A stretch of 64,000 nucleotides of DNA, from positions 1-64,000 of the forward strand of contig CANIBQ010000015.1 of assembly GCA_947465645.1 (NCBI GenBank), in the 5' to 3' direction. Position 1 is the stretch's first letter, and the number at the start of each line of letters is the position of its first letter. Position numbers and translations under genes: made by a program. Below, piece after piece: positions 49,296-58,171 of the stretch. Source of the stretch: Acidobacteriota bacterium. Lineage in GTDB: Bacteria; Acidobacteriota; Vicinamibacteria; Vicinamibacterales; UBA2999. The notes below the pieces were generated by a model. It was not told the DNA's origin. It made no database searches and saw only the letters and a list, made by a program, of their open reading frames with translations.

Positions 49296-49370
49296 ATGAC
49301 GAGAACGATTTGCGCGGTCGGCGCCTTCTTCGCCACCTTTCTCATCCTGCTTGCCACGCTCAGCGACTGA
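49296..49370 (+). CDS. 24-residue hydrophobic peptide
   Basis: The ATG at 49296 is preceded by AGGAGGA (49286-49292). The ORF encodes MTRTICAVGAFFATFLILL followed by ATLSD, one membrane-spanning helix with a basic start. A hairpin (49378-49397) with a short T run follows 8 bp after the stop. The combination of ribosome binding site, hydrophobic pattern and hairpin makes a real small membrane peptide possible, similar in style to type I toxins or small regulators, but the function is unknown. Confidence 0.45.
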   Translation: MTRTICAVGAFFATFLILLATLSD

Positions 49371-49377
49371 AAGTAGA

Positions 49378-49397
49378 GGCGGACCCGCAGGTCCGCC
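49378..49397 (+). terminator. Hairpin GGCGGACC-CGCA-GGTCCGCC followed by TTT
   Basis: The 8-bp perfect stem and short T run fit a weak terminator after the 24-residue ORF. It overlaps the place where the icd -35 box would be, so it could also be a regulator site. Confidence 0.5.
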
Positions 49398-49403
49398 TTT
49401 CGC

Positions 49404-49432
49404 TATAATCTGAGGTTTGTTCCCACAAACCT
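49404..49432 (+). promoter_or_regulatory. icd promoter -10 box and overlapping palindromic operator
   Basis: TATAAT (49404-49409) is a perfect -10 box. AGGTTTGT-TCCC-ACAAACCT (49413-49432) is a perfect 8-bp inverted repeat at the presumed start site. No good -35 box is seen, so activation or repression by a dimeric regulator is plausible. A TAGGAG ribosome site follows at 49440-49445. Confidence 0.6.
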
Positions 49433-49448
49433 TGTCCCGCTAGGAGCC

Positions 49449-50666
49449 ATGGCCAAAATCAAGGTCAAGAACCCCGTCGTCGAAATGGACGGCGATGAGA
49501 TGACGCGCATCATCTGGCAGAAGATCCGCGAGCAGCTCATCCTTCCGTATCTCGACATCGACCTCAAATACTTCGACCTCGGCATCGAGGCGCGCGACCG
49601 CACCGACGACCAGATCACCGTCGATGCGGCCAACGCCACCTTGAAGCACGGCGTCGCGGTGAAGTGCGCGACGATCACGCCGGACGAGGCGAGGGTCAAG
49701 GAATTCGGCCTGAAGCAGATGTACCGTTCGCCGAACGGCACGATCCGCAACATCCTGGACGGCACGATCTTCCGCGAGCCGATCATCTGCCGCAACGTCC
49801 CGCGCATCGTGCCGCACTGGGACAAGCCGGTGGTGGTCGCCCGTCACGGCTTTGGCGACCAGTACCGCGCGCAGGACTTTCACTTCCCATCGGCAGGCAC
49901 GCTCAAGATGAGCTGGACGCCGGCCAGCGGCGGCGAGCCGATCGAGCGCGAAGTCATCAAGGCGCCCGGCCCCGGGGTGATGCTCGGGATGTTCAATCTC
50001 GACGCGTCGATTGAAGGGTTCGCCCGCGCCTGCTTCACGTATGGCCTCGGTCGCAACTACCCGGTGTACCTCTCGACCAAGAACACCATCCTCAAGGTGT
50101 ACGACGGCACCTTCAAGAACACGTTCGAGCGGGTCTTCGAAACGGAGTTCCGCGCAAAGTTCGAAGCGAAGAAGCTGACCTACGAGCACCGGCTGATCGA
50201 CGACATGGTGGCGGCCAGCCTGAAGTGGAGCGGCGGTTACCTCTGGGCCTGCAAGAACTACGACGGCGACGTGCAGTCAGACACGGTGGCGCAGGGCTAC
50301 GGCTCGCTCGGCCTCATGACATCGGTGCTGATGTCGCCCGACGGCAAGACGGTTGAAGCGGAAGCGGCTCACGGCACCGTCACGCGCCACTACCGGATGC
50401 ATCAGCAGGGCAAGCCGACCTCGACCAATCCGATCGCGTCCATCTATGCCTGGACGCGCGGCCTTCAGTACCGCGGTCAGTTCGACGGCACGCCCGAGGT
50501 GGTGACGTTCGCCGAGACCCTCGAGAAGGTCTGCGTCGACGTCGTCGAATCGGGGCGGATGACGAAGGACCTCGCGCTCCTCGTGCGTCCCGATCATCCA
50601 TTCCTCACGACCGAGGCGTTCATGGACGCGATCAACGTTGAGTTGAAGAAACGCATGGGAATGTAG
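49449..50666 (+). CDS. icd: NADP-dependent isocitrate dehydrogenase
   Basis: The 405-residue enzyme is the homodimeric, eukaryote-like type: [20 protein letters not shown] at the N-terminus, [20 protein letters not shown] with substrate-binding Ser-Asn-Arg residues, [20 protein letters not shown] with metal-binding Asp residues and [16 protein letters not shown] with the NADP-binding His. It oxidises isocitrate to 2-oxoglutarate in the citric acid cycle. A palindrome at its presumed start site suggests specific control. purE starts 3 bp after its stop. Confidence 0.96.
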   Translation: MAKIKVKNPVVEMDGDEMTRIIWQKIREQLILPYLDIDLKYFDLGIEARDRTDDQITVDAANATLKHGVAVKCATITPDEARVKEFGLKQMYRSPNGTIRNILDGTIFREPIICRNVPRIVPHWDKPVVVARHGFGDQYRAQDFHFPSAGTLKMSWTPASGGEPIEREVIKAPGPGVMLGMFNLDASIEGFARACFTYGLGRNYPVYLSTKNTILKVYDGTFKNTFERVFETEFRAKFEAKKLTYEHRLIDDMVAASLKWSGGYLWACKNYDGDVQSDTVAQGYGSLGLMTSVLMSPDGKTVEAEAAHGTVTRHYRMHQQGKPTSTNPIASIYAWTRGLQYRGQFDGTPEVVTFAETLEKVCVDVVESGRMTKDLALLVRPDHPFLTTEAFMDAINVELKKRMGM

Positions 50667-50669
50667 AGG

Positions 50670-51152
50670 ATGTCGCCTCTTGTCGCCGTCGTGATGGGGT
50701 CATCGTCTGATTGGGAGACGATGCAGCATGCGGTCGAAGTGCTGGAGCGCTTCGACATCGCCCACGAGCGTCACGTCGTGTCGGCGCACCGCACGCCTGC
50801 GTGGTTGGCGGAATTTGCGACCGGCGCCGAGGGACGCGGCATAGAAGTGATCATCGCGGGCGCCGGCGGCGCCGCGCACCTGCCGGGGATGGTGGCCGCC
50901 CATACCGTCGTCCCCGTCCTCGGGGTGCCGGTGCAGGGCGCCGCGCTGCAGGGGCTCGATTCGCTCCTCTCCATCGTGCAGATGCCAGGCGGCGTGCCGG
51001 TGGGCACGATGGCGATCGGCAAGCCGGGCGCCATCAACGCCGGACTGATGGCGATTTCGATTCTCTCCAATTCCCGTCCCGAACTGCGCACGCGGCTGCG
51101 CACGTTCCGTCAAGAACAGACAGAGAAGGTCCGCAGGGAACAACTGCCGTGA
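50670..51152 (+). CDS. purE: N5-carboxyaminoimidazole ribonucleotide mutase
   Basis: The 160-residue protein has the class I PurE features: [37 protein letters not shown] (catalytic Ser-His) and [20 protein letters not shown]. It converts N5-CAIR to CAIR in purine synthesis. Its stop overlaps the purK GTG start (GTGA), the usual purEK pair. Confidence 0.96.
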   Translation: MSPLVAVVMGSSSDWETMQHAVEVLERFDIAHERHVVSAHRTPAWLAEFATGAEGRGIEVIIAGAGGAAHLPGMVAAHTVVPVLGVPVQGAALQGLDSLLSIVQMPGGVPVGTMAIGKPGAINAGLMAISILSNSRPELRTRLRTFRQEQTEKVRREQLP

Positions 51153-52285
51153 CTCGGATCATCGGCCCTGGTGCGGCGTTGGGCGTGCTGGGGAGCGGCC
51201 AGCTTGGCCGCATGTTCGCCATCGCCGCCCGCTGCATGGGGTACCGCGTCCACACCTTCTCTCCCGAGGAAGATTCGCCGACAGGGCAGGTCGCCGATCT
51301 CGAGGTCACCGCGCCATACGAAGATCTCGACGCGCTGCGCACGTTTGCCGGCGGCGTCGACGTCGTGACCTTCGAGTTCGAGAACGTGCCGTTCGAGGCG
51401 GTGGACGCCATCGAGGCGCTCGCTCCGGTGCGGCCGTCAGGCGTCGCGCTGCACACGGCGCAGGAACGCGGGAGGGAGAAGACGTTCCTGGCCGACCGCG
51501 GCATCCCGACGGCGCCCTTCGCTCGCGCGGCAACGCTCGACGAGTTGTGGGACGCGGTGGCGCGCGTCGGCACGCCCGCGATCATCAAGACCGCGGCGTT
51601 CGGCTACGACGGCAAAGGGCAGCACAAGGTGACGACGCCCGCCGACATCGAGCACATCTGGACGGCGATCGGCCACCAGGAGGCGGTGATCGAGAAATTC
51701 GTGAGCCTGCAGGCGGAGATTTCGGTGGTGGCGGCCCGCGGCGTCACGGGCGAGGTCGTCGAATACGTGCCGTTCGAGAATCGGCACCGCAACCACATCC
51801 TCGACGTCACGACGGTGCCGGCCGCCATCCCTCCGGCGATTGCCGCCCAGGCGGCCGAGATCGTGAGAGACATCCTCCACGAGCTGCAGTATGTCGGCGT
51901 GCTGTGCGTTGAATTCTTCCTCAGCACCGACGGCGAGCTCCTGGTCAACGAGCTGGCGCCGCGGCCCCACAACTCAGGCCATCTCACCGTCGACGCGGCG
52001 ATGACCAGCCAGTTCGAGCAGCAGGTGCGCGCCATCTGCGGGCTGCCGCTCGGCTCACCGGAGATCCCACGTCCCGCGGCGATGGCCAACCTGCTCGGCG
52101 AGCTCTGGGTGGACGGCGAGCCGAACTGGGCGGCGGCCTGCCGCTTCACCGACGTCAAGCTCCACCTATATGGGAAAACCGATCCGCGGCCAGGTCGAAA
52201 GATGGGACACCTCACGGCCGTTGGCCGAACCGTCGAGGAAGCGCAGGACCGCGTGCTCGCGGCGCGGGACGCGCTGCTGATCTGA
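51149..52285 (+). CDS. purK: N5-carboxyaminoimidazole ribonucleotide synthase
   Basis: The GTG at 51149 overlaps the purE stop. The 378-residue ATP-grasp enzyme has [20 protein letters not shown], the ATP-binding [17 protein letters not shown], and [16 protein letters not shown] with the metal ligands. It makes N5-CAIR from AIR, bicarbonate and ATP for PurE. The open frame upstream of the GTG belongs to purE sequence in another frame. Confidence 0.95.
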   Translation: MTRIIGPGAALGVLGSGQLGRMFAIAARCMGYRVHTFSPEEDSPTGQVADLEVTAPYEDLDALRTFAGGVDVVTFEFENVPFEAVDAIEALAPVRPSGVALHTAQERGREKTFLADRGIPTAPFARAATLDELWDAVARVGTPAIIKTAAFGYDGKGQHKVTTPADIEHIWTAIGHQEAVIEKFVSLQAEISVVAARGVTGEVVEYVPFENRHRNHILDVTTVPAAIPPAIAAQAAEIVRDILHELQYVGVLCVEFFLSTDGELLVNELAPRPHNSGHLTVDAAMTSQFEQQVRAICGLPLGSPEIPRPAAMANLLGELWVDGEPNWAAACRFTDVKLHLYGKTDPRPGRKMGHLTAVGRTVEEAQDRVLAARDALLI

Positions 52286-52310
52286 GACCTACTTCAAGTT
52301 TCGCGATCAC

Positions 52311-52378
52311 GGGCCACAGGGACGCAGAGTCACGGAGAGAAAGCTGAACACCTCTGTGTCTCTGTGACTCTGTGGCTA
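52311..52378. repeat. Inverted CACAGAGAC-type repeat between purK and penicillin acylase
   Basis: GCCACAGGGACGCAGAGTCA on the left and its imperfect complement TGTGACTCTGTGGC on the right frame a short loop. The same repeat motif occurs at 58127-58154. It sits between convergent genes and can form a long stem, so it may end both transcripts. Confidence 0.6.
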
Positions 52379-52441
52379 GGTCAACGTGAAAAGCGCTAAT
52401 TAGGCACTCCGTAAAGCTCGACCGTTGGCGGAATTGTTTGA

Positions 52442-54862
52442 CTACGGCGTGAGCTCGAGCGTGTGCAGAGCTCGACCGGGGAGGAATGGCGTGGGCTCGC
52501 CCTTCGCCCACGCGTCATGCGAGCTCGCATAAAACGGCGAGAGCGGATGTCCGCTTTGACCGGTGGGCATGTGCAGGATGCCCTCGGCCTCGCGCCCGGG
52601 TGAAACGATCATCCGCTCCGATGCGCCGATGTTGCCCCACTGCACGCGCGGCGTATAGAGATCGCCAGGCAGCGGTACGCGCGGCATGTCGAGCCAGCGG
52701 CTGCCGAAGGGGATGGCTGCCGAGAGCGGATGCCGGTACGCCACGACGTTGTATTCCGACCAGGTGTGCGTCGCGAGATCATCCGAACCCTGGCTCGTGG
52801 CCTGCTCGATCGTGGCATCGACGGCGGCGAGCAGAAGCGCCGGCCATGACTCGTACTGCGGATCCAGCAGGTGCCGCGGCTGCTCGGTGACCAGTTTCCA
52901 GATTGCAGCCTCGCGCCTGCGAATGGTCGTGTAGTCGAACGTCCGATCCGCGTCGTAGCACTCCGAGAGCACGAAGGCGATGACGCGCTCGGAGAATGTG
53001 TCGCGGAATGCGCGCGTGAAGCGGTAGGCGGCGGAATCAGGCGAGGCTTCGCCGGTCCACCGGTGCTCCACGATCTCCTTGAGTGCCGCGCGCTGCGGCC
53101 ATCCCGCAACCGCGTCTGGCGTCAGCGTCTTTACGAGCAGGTCGCGCCACCGCGACAGGAACTCCGCGCGCGTGTCGAGCTGGATCGCCAGCAGGTCGCG
53201 CGCGGCGAAACGCTCCCGGGCAGCGAGTCGATCCCGGATGATGTGCGCGCGGCCGCCGATCTCGTAGCCCGCGTCGCCGAGGGAGGCGAGCATCGCCCCG
53301 TCCACCACGCGCGCGTTCGCCGTCCAGAGTCGTCCACCCGGCGGATCGATGATGCGCGGGTACTCGGCATCGTTCAGCCACCCGTCCCATCCGCGAGTGC
53401 CCTCCGCCCACGACGCCGGCATCTGGCCATCGATCCCGACACGCCTCGGGATCGCGCCGTAGACACTCCAGCCGATCCGGCCCGAACGGTCGGCCGCGAC
53501 CATGTTCTGCCCCGGCGTTCCCAACCCGTTCGCCGTGTCGAACGCCTCTTCGAGGGTGCGATCGCCTTCGAAGGGCACTACCGACGCGGCCAGGCGGTCG
53601 GCAGCGTGCGCCACCCAGCGGAAAGCTCGTGGCCGTCCGCGGTGATCGGGGCCCAGCAGCGGTCCCCAGATCGTCCACAACACGTCGTGGCGTTCGTCCG
53701 GCTCGCCCGCGATCTGAAACGTTTCTTTGAACCGCTCGAACTCGCGCCAGCCGCCGGGTGTCTTGTACCTGTTGGGTTGGCCAGGATCGGTTTCGAGGAG
53801 CACGATGTCGTTCCAGTCGGCGTAGGTGTTGGTAAAGCCCCATGCCACGTGGGTGTTGCTGCCCACGACCATGGCGGGCACGCCTGGAAGGCTGACGCCG
53901 AACAGGCGATGCGGCTCGGATGGACTCGACGGATCCGGCCACTCGAATGCTGCGCGGTACCACGTGTTCGGCACGCGGATGCCGAGATGCATGTCGTTGG
54001 CGAGCAGCGCGCCGCCATCGGCCGTCAGGCGGCCGGACACCGCGAAGCTATTGCTGCCGAGCGCTGCCTCTTCGCGTGGTCGCGAGGACAAGTCGTCTTC
54101 GCGGCGACGCAGGTCAATCGGCACCTTTCCTTCGCGTCTCGCGCGAAGGTTGTAGACATCCGGGCCCGGAATCGGCGGCACGGTGAACGCTTCCCCGACG
54201 ACCGGCGCATCCCATTCGGACCCTCGAGGATTCAGGAAGTCGAACATCCCAGGCGGCAGGACGTCGCGCATCGTCGCCAGCGTCGCCTCGTACGAGCCGT
54301 CGGTATCCTGCAGCGTGACGAACATCGACAGCACCACGAGGAACGTATCCTCCGCCCGCCACGCCAGAGGATCCTGACGGAGGACGAGGTATTCGAATGG
54401 CACGGTCTGGAGCGCCTGGAGTCCGGCGTTGACGCCGGCCGTGTAGGCCTCGAGCACCACCCGGTGGTCGGCCGTGACCAACGTCACGGCCTGCTGCGCC
54501 TGCGCGCGAAAGCGGTGAATGCGGATTTCACGGTCGAGCGCCAGCGCCCGGGGGCCGACCAGCGCCGCCAGTTCCCCGGCCGCCCGGCGACGCGCCAGGT
54601 CCATCTGGAAGAAGCGGTCCTGCGCGTGAAGAAAGCCGGTGGCCCGGGCCACATCCGCGCGGGTGGCCCCCTGAATCGTGGGGATGCCCAGGCTGTCGCG
54701 GGTCACCTGCACCGGCGCCGAAAGGCCCGCCAGTTGGCGACTGCCGTCGAGCTGTGCCAGGCTACCCCGCAGCTCCCGCCACCCCCAGAATGTGGCGGCA
54801 ACCGACACCACCGCCAGTAGCAGCAGGCCATACAGAACCACGCGCAGAACGCGGCGCACCAT
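52442..54862 (-). CDS. Penicillin acylase family Ntn hydrolase
   Basis: The 806-residue protein has an N-terminal membrane anchor or signal (LRVVLYGLLLLAVVSVAATF), an alpha chain (GIPTIQGATRADVARATGFL), and the autocatalytic cleavage site EEAALGSNSFAVSG with Ser270 as new N-terminus of the beta chain. LANDMHLGIRVPNTWYRA and WGFTNTYADWNDIV carry oxyanion residues. Such enzymes hydrolyse acyl amides, including acyl-homoserine lactones and penicillins, in the periplasm. It is transcribed alone and is divergent from the FAD oxidoreductase. Confidence 0.92.
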   Translation of the reverse strand: MVRRVLRVVLYGLLLLAVVSVAATFWGWRELRGSLAQLDGSRQLAGLSAPVQVTRDSLGIPTIQGATRADVARATGFLHAQDRFFQMDLARRRAAGELAALVGPRALALDREIRIHRFRAQAQQAVTLVTADHRVVLEAYTAGVNAGLQALQTVPFEYLVLRQDPLAWRAEDTFLVVLSMFVTLQDTDGSYEATLATMRDVLPPGMFDFLNPRGSEWDAPVVGEAFTVPPIPGPDVYNLRARREGKVPIDLRRREDDLSSRPREEAALGSNSFAVSGRLTADGGALLANDMHLGIRVPNTWYRAAFEWPDPSSPSEPHRLFGVSLPGVPAMVVGSNTHVAWGFTNTYADWNDIVLLETDPGQPNRYKTPGGWREFERFKETFQIAGEPDERHDVLWTIWGPLLGPDHRGRPRAFRWVAHAADRLAASVVPFEGDRTLEEAFDTANGLGTPGQNMVAADRSGRIGWSVYGAIPRRVGIDGQMPASWAEGTRGWDGWLNDAEYPRIIDPPGGRLWTANARVVDGAMLASLGDAGYEIGGRAHIIRDRLAARERFAARDLLAIQLDTRAEFLSRWRDLLVKTLTPDAVAGWPQRAALKEIVEHRWTGEASPDSAAYRFTRAFRDTFSERVIAFVLSECYDADRTFDYTTIRRREAAIWKLVTEQPRHLLDPQYESWPALLLAAVDATIEQATSQGSDDLATHTWSEYNVVAYRHPLSAAIPFGSRWLDMPRVPLPGDLYTPRVQWGNIGASERMIVSPGREAEGILHMPTGQSGHPLSPFYASSHDAWAKGEPTPFLPGRALHTLELTP

Positions 54863-54993
54863 CGTGACGATGATCTTAGATTACGATCTGACGTTTGCCT
54901 CTCGTGCGTCGCTCGCCCGAATTACTACCGATCGCGCTCGGAGGCTTGTTGTGACTAGTACTCAATCAGTCCGAACGGTCCACTAGACCTGAC

Positions 54994-56208
54994 ATGAAGA
55001 CACGCTACGGCGCCTCCCCGTGGATACACCAGTTTCCCAACGACCGCCGGCCGGACTATCCGCGGTTTCGTGGCGAGCTGACCACCGACGTCGTCATCGT
55101 CGGCGGCGGGTTGACCGGCTGCGCCACGGCGCAGGCGTGCGCGTCCGCTGGACTCAAAGTCGTGCTGCTCGAGCGCGACCGCGTCGGCCAGGGAAGCAGT
55201 GGTCGAAGCCCGGGACTCCTGCTGCCCGATCCCGGCCCGGCGTTCCGCGCCCTGGCCGCCGCGCAGGGGCTGCGTTTGGCTCGCCAGGCCTTCGAGATCT
55301 GGCGCCGCGCATCGGTCGACGGAGCCGCGCTGCTCAAGCGGCTCAAGATCAAATGCCACGTCGAGCCGCAGCCACTGTTTGTCGTGGCGACGCGCGGCGA
55401 CGAAAAGGAATTCCGCAAGGAATACGAGGCGAGGGAATCCGCCGGTCTCGAGTTCGCCTGGCTGTCGCAGAAGCAGATCAAGAGCGCGCTCAACCTCGAG
55501 GCTCCGGTCGGCGTGCGCATGCGCGACAGCTTTACCCTCGACCCCTATCGCGCATGTCTGGGGATGGCCGACGCCGCCACGCGCCGCAAGGGCGTCTTCT
55601 TCGAGCGCTCGCTGGTCAAGAAGGTCCGCTTCGAGGACAAGCAGGTCGATGTGACCACCGACGGCGGCGTGATTCACGCCAGGACGATCGTTGTCTGCAC
55701 GGGGACGGCGACGCCGGAGTTCCGGCCGCTTCGACGCCACTTCAAGCGGCGCGAACTGTATCAGGCGCTGACCGCGCCCATCCCCGCTCCGGTTCGAAAG
55801 CAGCTCGGTCAAGGCGACACGATCGTCCGCGACTCGCGGACGCCGGCGCACCGGATGCGGTGGACGGACGAAAAGCTTCTCCTCGCCGGCGCGGACAAGG
55901 ACGAGACGCCGGAAAAGCTCCGTGACGCGATGCGCGTGCAGCGTACCGGGCAGTTGATGTACGAACTCCTCATGCGCTATTCGGCCATCTCCGGTCTTCA
56001 GCCCGAATACGGATGGGAGACGACGTACGGCGAGACTGCGGACGGATTGATGTACATCGGCCCGCACCGCAACTACCCGCGACACCTGTTTGCGCTTGGC
56101 GGGGCCCGCGACTCGGTGACCGGGTCATTTCTCGCCGCCCGCATCCTGCTCCGCGCGCTCCAGGACGAGCCTGACAAGAGCGACCGGGTGTTCGGCTGGG
56201 CGCGATGA
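54994..56208 (+). CDS. DAO-type FAD-dependent oxidoreductase
   Basis: The 404-residue protein begins with a typical FAD-binding loop (VVIVGGGLTGCATAQACASA) followed by VVLLERDRVGQGSSGRSPG, and ends YIGPHRNYPRHLFALGGARD, as in glycine/D-amino-acid oxidases. There is no signal peptide. It overlaps bshB1 by 4 bp, so the three-gene set FAD enzyme-bshB1-bshA is a transcription unit. The substrate is unknown; a role in amino-acid or thiol metabolism is possible. Confidence 0.85.
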   Translation: MKTRYGASPWIHQFPNDRRPDYPRFRGELTTDVVIVGGGLTGCATAQACASAGLKVVLLERDRVGQGSSGRSPGLLLPDPGPAFRALAAAQGLRLARQAFEIWRRASVDGAALLKRLKIKCHVEPQPLFVVATRGDEKEFRKEYEARESAGLEFAWLSQKQIKSALNLEAPVGVRMRDSFTLDPYRACLGMADAATRRKGVFFERSLVKKVRFEDKQVDVTTDGGVIHARTIVVCTGTATPEFRPLRRHFKRRELYQALTAPIPAPVRKQLGQGDTIVRDSRTPAHRMRWTDEKLLLAGADKDETPEKLRDAMRVQRTGQLMYELLMRYSAISGLQPEYGWETTYGETADGLMYIGPHRNYPRHLFALGGARDSVTGSFLAARILLRALQDEPDKSDRVFGWAR

Positions 56209-56951
56209 CCACTGAGGTCGGCCAGGTCGATCTGCTCGCGTTTGGACCGCACCCCGACGACATCGAGATCGGCATCGGGGGAACCGTGGCCAGGCACGTG
56301 GCCCTCGGCTTCCGCGTCGGGTTGTGCGATCTCACCGCCGGCGAAATGGGCAGCAACGGCACCATCGAGGAGCGGCTCGCCGAGTCGGAGGCGGCGCGCG
56401 CGGTGCTTGGTGCGGCATGGCGTACGAATCTGCGGCTGCCCGATCGCGCCATCGGCAGCGACCCCTCCCACACACGCGCGATTGCGGCGCTCATTCGTCG
56501 GGCCCGTCCTCGTGTCGTCGCGCTGCCGTACTGGTCGGATCGGCACCCCGATCACGTCGCGGCCAGCCAGCTATTGACCGAGGCGGTGTTCAGTGCCGGG
56601 CTGCGGCGCTACGCGGCCGAAGGCGACGCGTGGAAGGCGGAGTCATCCTGTTACTACTTCATCAATGACTGGGCGCCGCCATCATTCGTGGTGGACGTGA
56701 GCGATCAGTACGACACCAAGCGGCTCGCCCTCGCGTGCCATGCCAGCCAGTTCACGCCGGTCGCGGCCGGCGCGGTGGCCACCCGGCTGACGTCATCGCG
56801 CTTCCAGCAGCTCATCGAAAGCCGCGACGCGCAATTCGGCGCGCAGGCCGGTGTGGCGTTTGCCGAGGGCTTCGTCGTGAAATCCCCGGTCGTCCGCCCG
56901 CATCTGATCCCCGACGCGGGCCCCTCGACTCCGCTCGGGAGCCGCCGGTGA
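56205..56951 (+). CDS. bshB1: Bacillithiol biosynthesis deacetylase BshB1
   Basis: The 248-residue LmbE-family protein has the zinc motif AFGPHPDDIEIGIGGTVARH, the conserved LTAGEMGSNGTIEERLAESE and YWSDRHPDHVAASQLL. BshB removes the acetyl group from GlcNAc-malate to give GlcN-malate. The stop overlaps the bshA GTG start (GTGA). BshC, which adds cysteine, is not in the window. Confidence 0.92.
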   Translation: MTTEVGQVDLLAFGPHPDDIEIGIGGTVARHVALGFRVGLCDLTAGEMGSNGTIEERLAESEAARAVLGAAWRTNLRLPDRAIGSDPSHTRAIAALIRRARPRVVALPYWSDRHPDHVAASQLLTEAVFSAGLRRYAAEGDAWKAESSCYYFINDWAPPSFVVDVSDQYDTKRLALACHASQFTPVAAGAVATRLTSSRFQQLIESRDAQFGAQAGVAFAEGFVVKSPVVRPHLIPDAGPSTPLGSRR

Positions 56952-58084
56952 ACGTCGGCATCGTCTGCTACGCGTCGGTCGGTGGCAGCGGCATCGTCGC
57001 CACCGAGCTCGGCAAGGCGCTCGCGTCGAGAGGCCACCAGGTGCACATCATCAGCACCGACATGCCGTTCCGCCTCGGCGAGTTTCACGAGGGTCTGTCG
57101 TTTCACCAGGTGCTGACCCCGACCTATCCGCTCTTCCGCGAGCCGCAGTATCTGCTGTCGCTGGCGAACCGGATCGTTCAGGTGGCGCGCGACCTGAGCC
57201 TCGACATCATCCACGCGCATTACGCCGTCCCGCACGCCACCGCGGGATTTCTCTCGCGTCAGGTGCTCGCGTCGAGCGGGGCCGGCGTCGTGCCCAAGGT
57301 CGTGACCACGTTGCACGGGACCGACATCACGCTGGTCGGCAACGACCCGTCCTATTCCGAGATCGTCGCGTTCTCGATCGAACAGTCGGACGGCGTGACG
57401 GCGGTGTCGGAGAGCCTGCGCAGATCGACGCACGCCGAGCTTGGCGTGACGCGCGACATCGCGGTGATTCCGAACTTTCTCGACTGCGCCGTTCACCGCC
57501 GGCTCGACTCCCCGGAGCTGCGAAGGCGGCTGGCGGGAGACGACCACACCAAGCTGGTGATCCACGTCTCGAACTTCCGTCCGGTGAAGCGGATCGATGC
57601 CGTCGTACGGATCTTCGACCGGATTCGCCGGGAGGTCGGCGCGCGACTGCTACTCGTGGGCGACGGCCCTGAGCTGACGACGGCGCACCGCGTCGCACGC
57701 GAGCTTGGCATCACGCATCTGGTTCGTTCGGTCGGTGCGCAGGAGGAGGTGCAGCCGCTGCTTTCCGCCAGCGACGTGTTCCTGTTGCCCTCCGCGCAGG
57801 AGAGCTTCGGGCTGGCCGCGCTCGAGGCGATGGCGTGCGAAGTGCCTGTCGTCGCGTCGCGCGTCGGCGGATTGCCCGAGGTGATCGAGCACGGCGTCAG
57901 CGGCTTCCTGCATCCGGTCGAGGCGCTCGACGAGATGGCCGCAAGTGCGGTGGAGCTATTGATCAATCCTGCACGCCATCGTCAGATGGCGCAGGCCGCC
58001 TGCCGGCGCGTTCGCGAGGAGTTCTGCACGGACCGCGTCGTCCCGATGTACGAAGAGTTCTATGCCCGGGTTCTGCGCACCTGA
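56948..58084 (+). CDS. bshA: N-acetyl-alpha-D-glucosaminyl L-malate synthase BshA
   Basis: The GTG at 56948 is used; the frame upstream lies within bshB1. The 378-residue GT4 glycosyltransferase starts VNVGIVCYASVGGSGIVATE, contains VVTTLHGTDITLVGNDPSYS, IPNFLDCAVH and the EX7E motif region AQESFGLAALEAMACEVPVV. It joins UDP-GlcNAc and L-malate in the first bacillithiol step. Confidence 0.94.
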   Translation: MNVGIVCYASVGGSGIVATELGKALASRGHQVHIISTDMPFRLGEFHEGLSFHQVLTPTYPLFREPQYLLSLANRIVQVARDLSLDIIHAHYAVPHATAGFLSRQVLASSGAGVVPKVVTTLHGTDITLVGNDPSYSEIVAFSIEQSDGVTAVSESLRRSTHAELGVTRDIAVIPNFLDCAVHRRLDSPELRRRLAGDDHTKLVIHVSNFRPVKRIDAVVRIFDRIRREVGARLLLVGDGPELTTAHRVARELGITHLVRSVGAQEEVQPLLSASDVFLLPSAQESFGLAALEAMACEVPVVASRVGGLPEVIEHGVSGFLHPVEALDEMAASAVELLINPARHRQMAQAACRRVREEFCTDRVVPMYEEFYARVLRT

Positions 58085-58126
58085 CTGGAGGCGTGACGTG
58101 TTAGAGGGAGCGTCATCTGCTGCCAC

Positions 58127-58154
58127 AGGCCACAGAGACACGGAGGCACAGAGC
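58127..58154. repeat. Second copy of the CACAGAGAC-type repeat
   Basis: GGCCACAGAGACACGGAGGC followed by ACAGAG is a near copy of the repeat at 52311-52378. It lies between the convergent bshA and VOC genes. Confidence 0.6.
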
Positions 58155-58171
58155 GAAATTCCTCACAGGCG

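Noticed and set aside
52871..54820. 649-residue forward ORF opposite the penicillin acylase
   Set aside because: The composition is typical of antisense high-GC reading, and the reverse-strand acylase has all active-site motifs.
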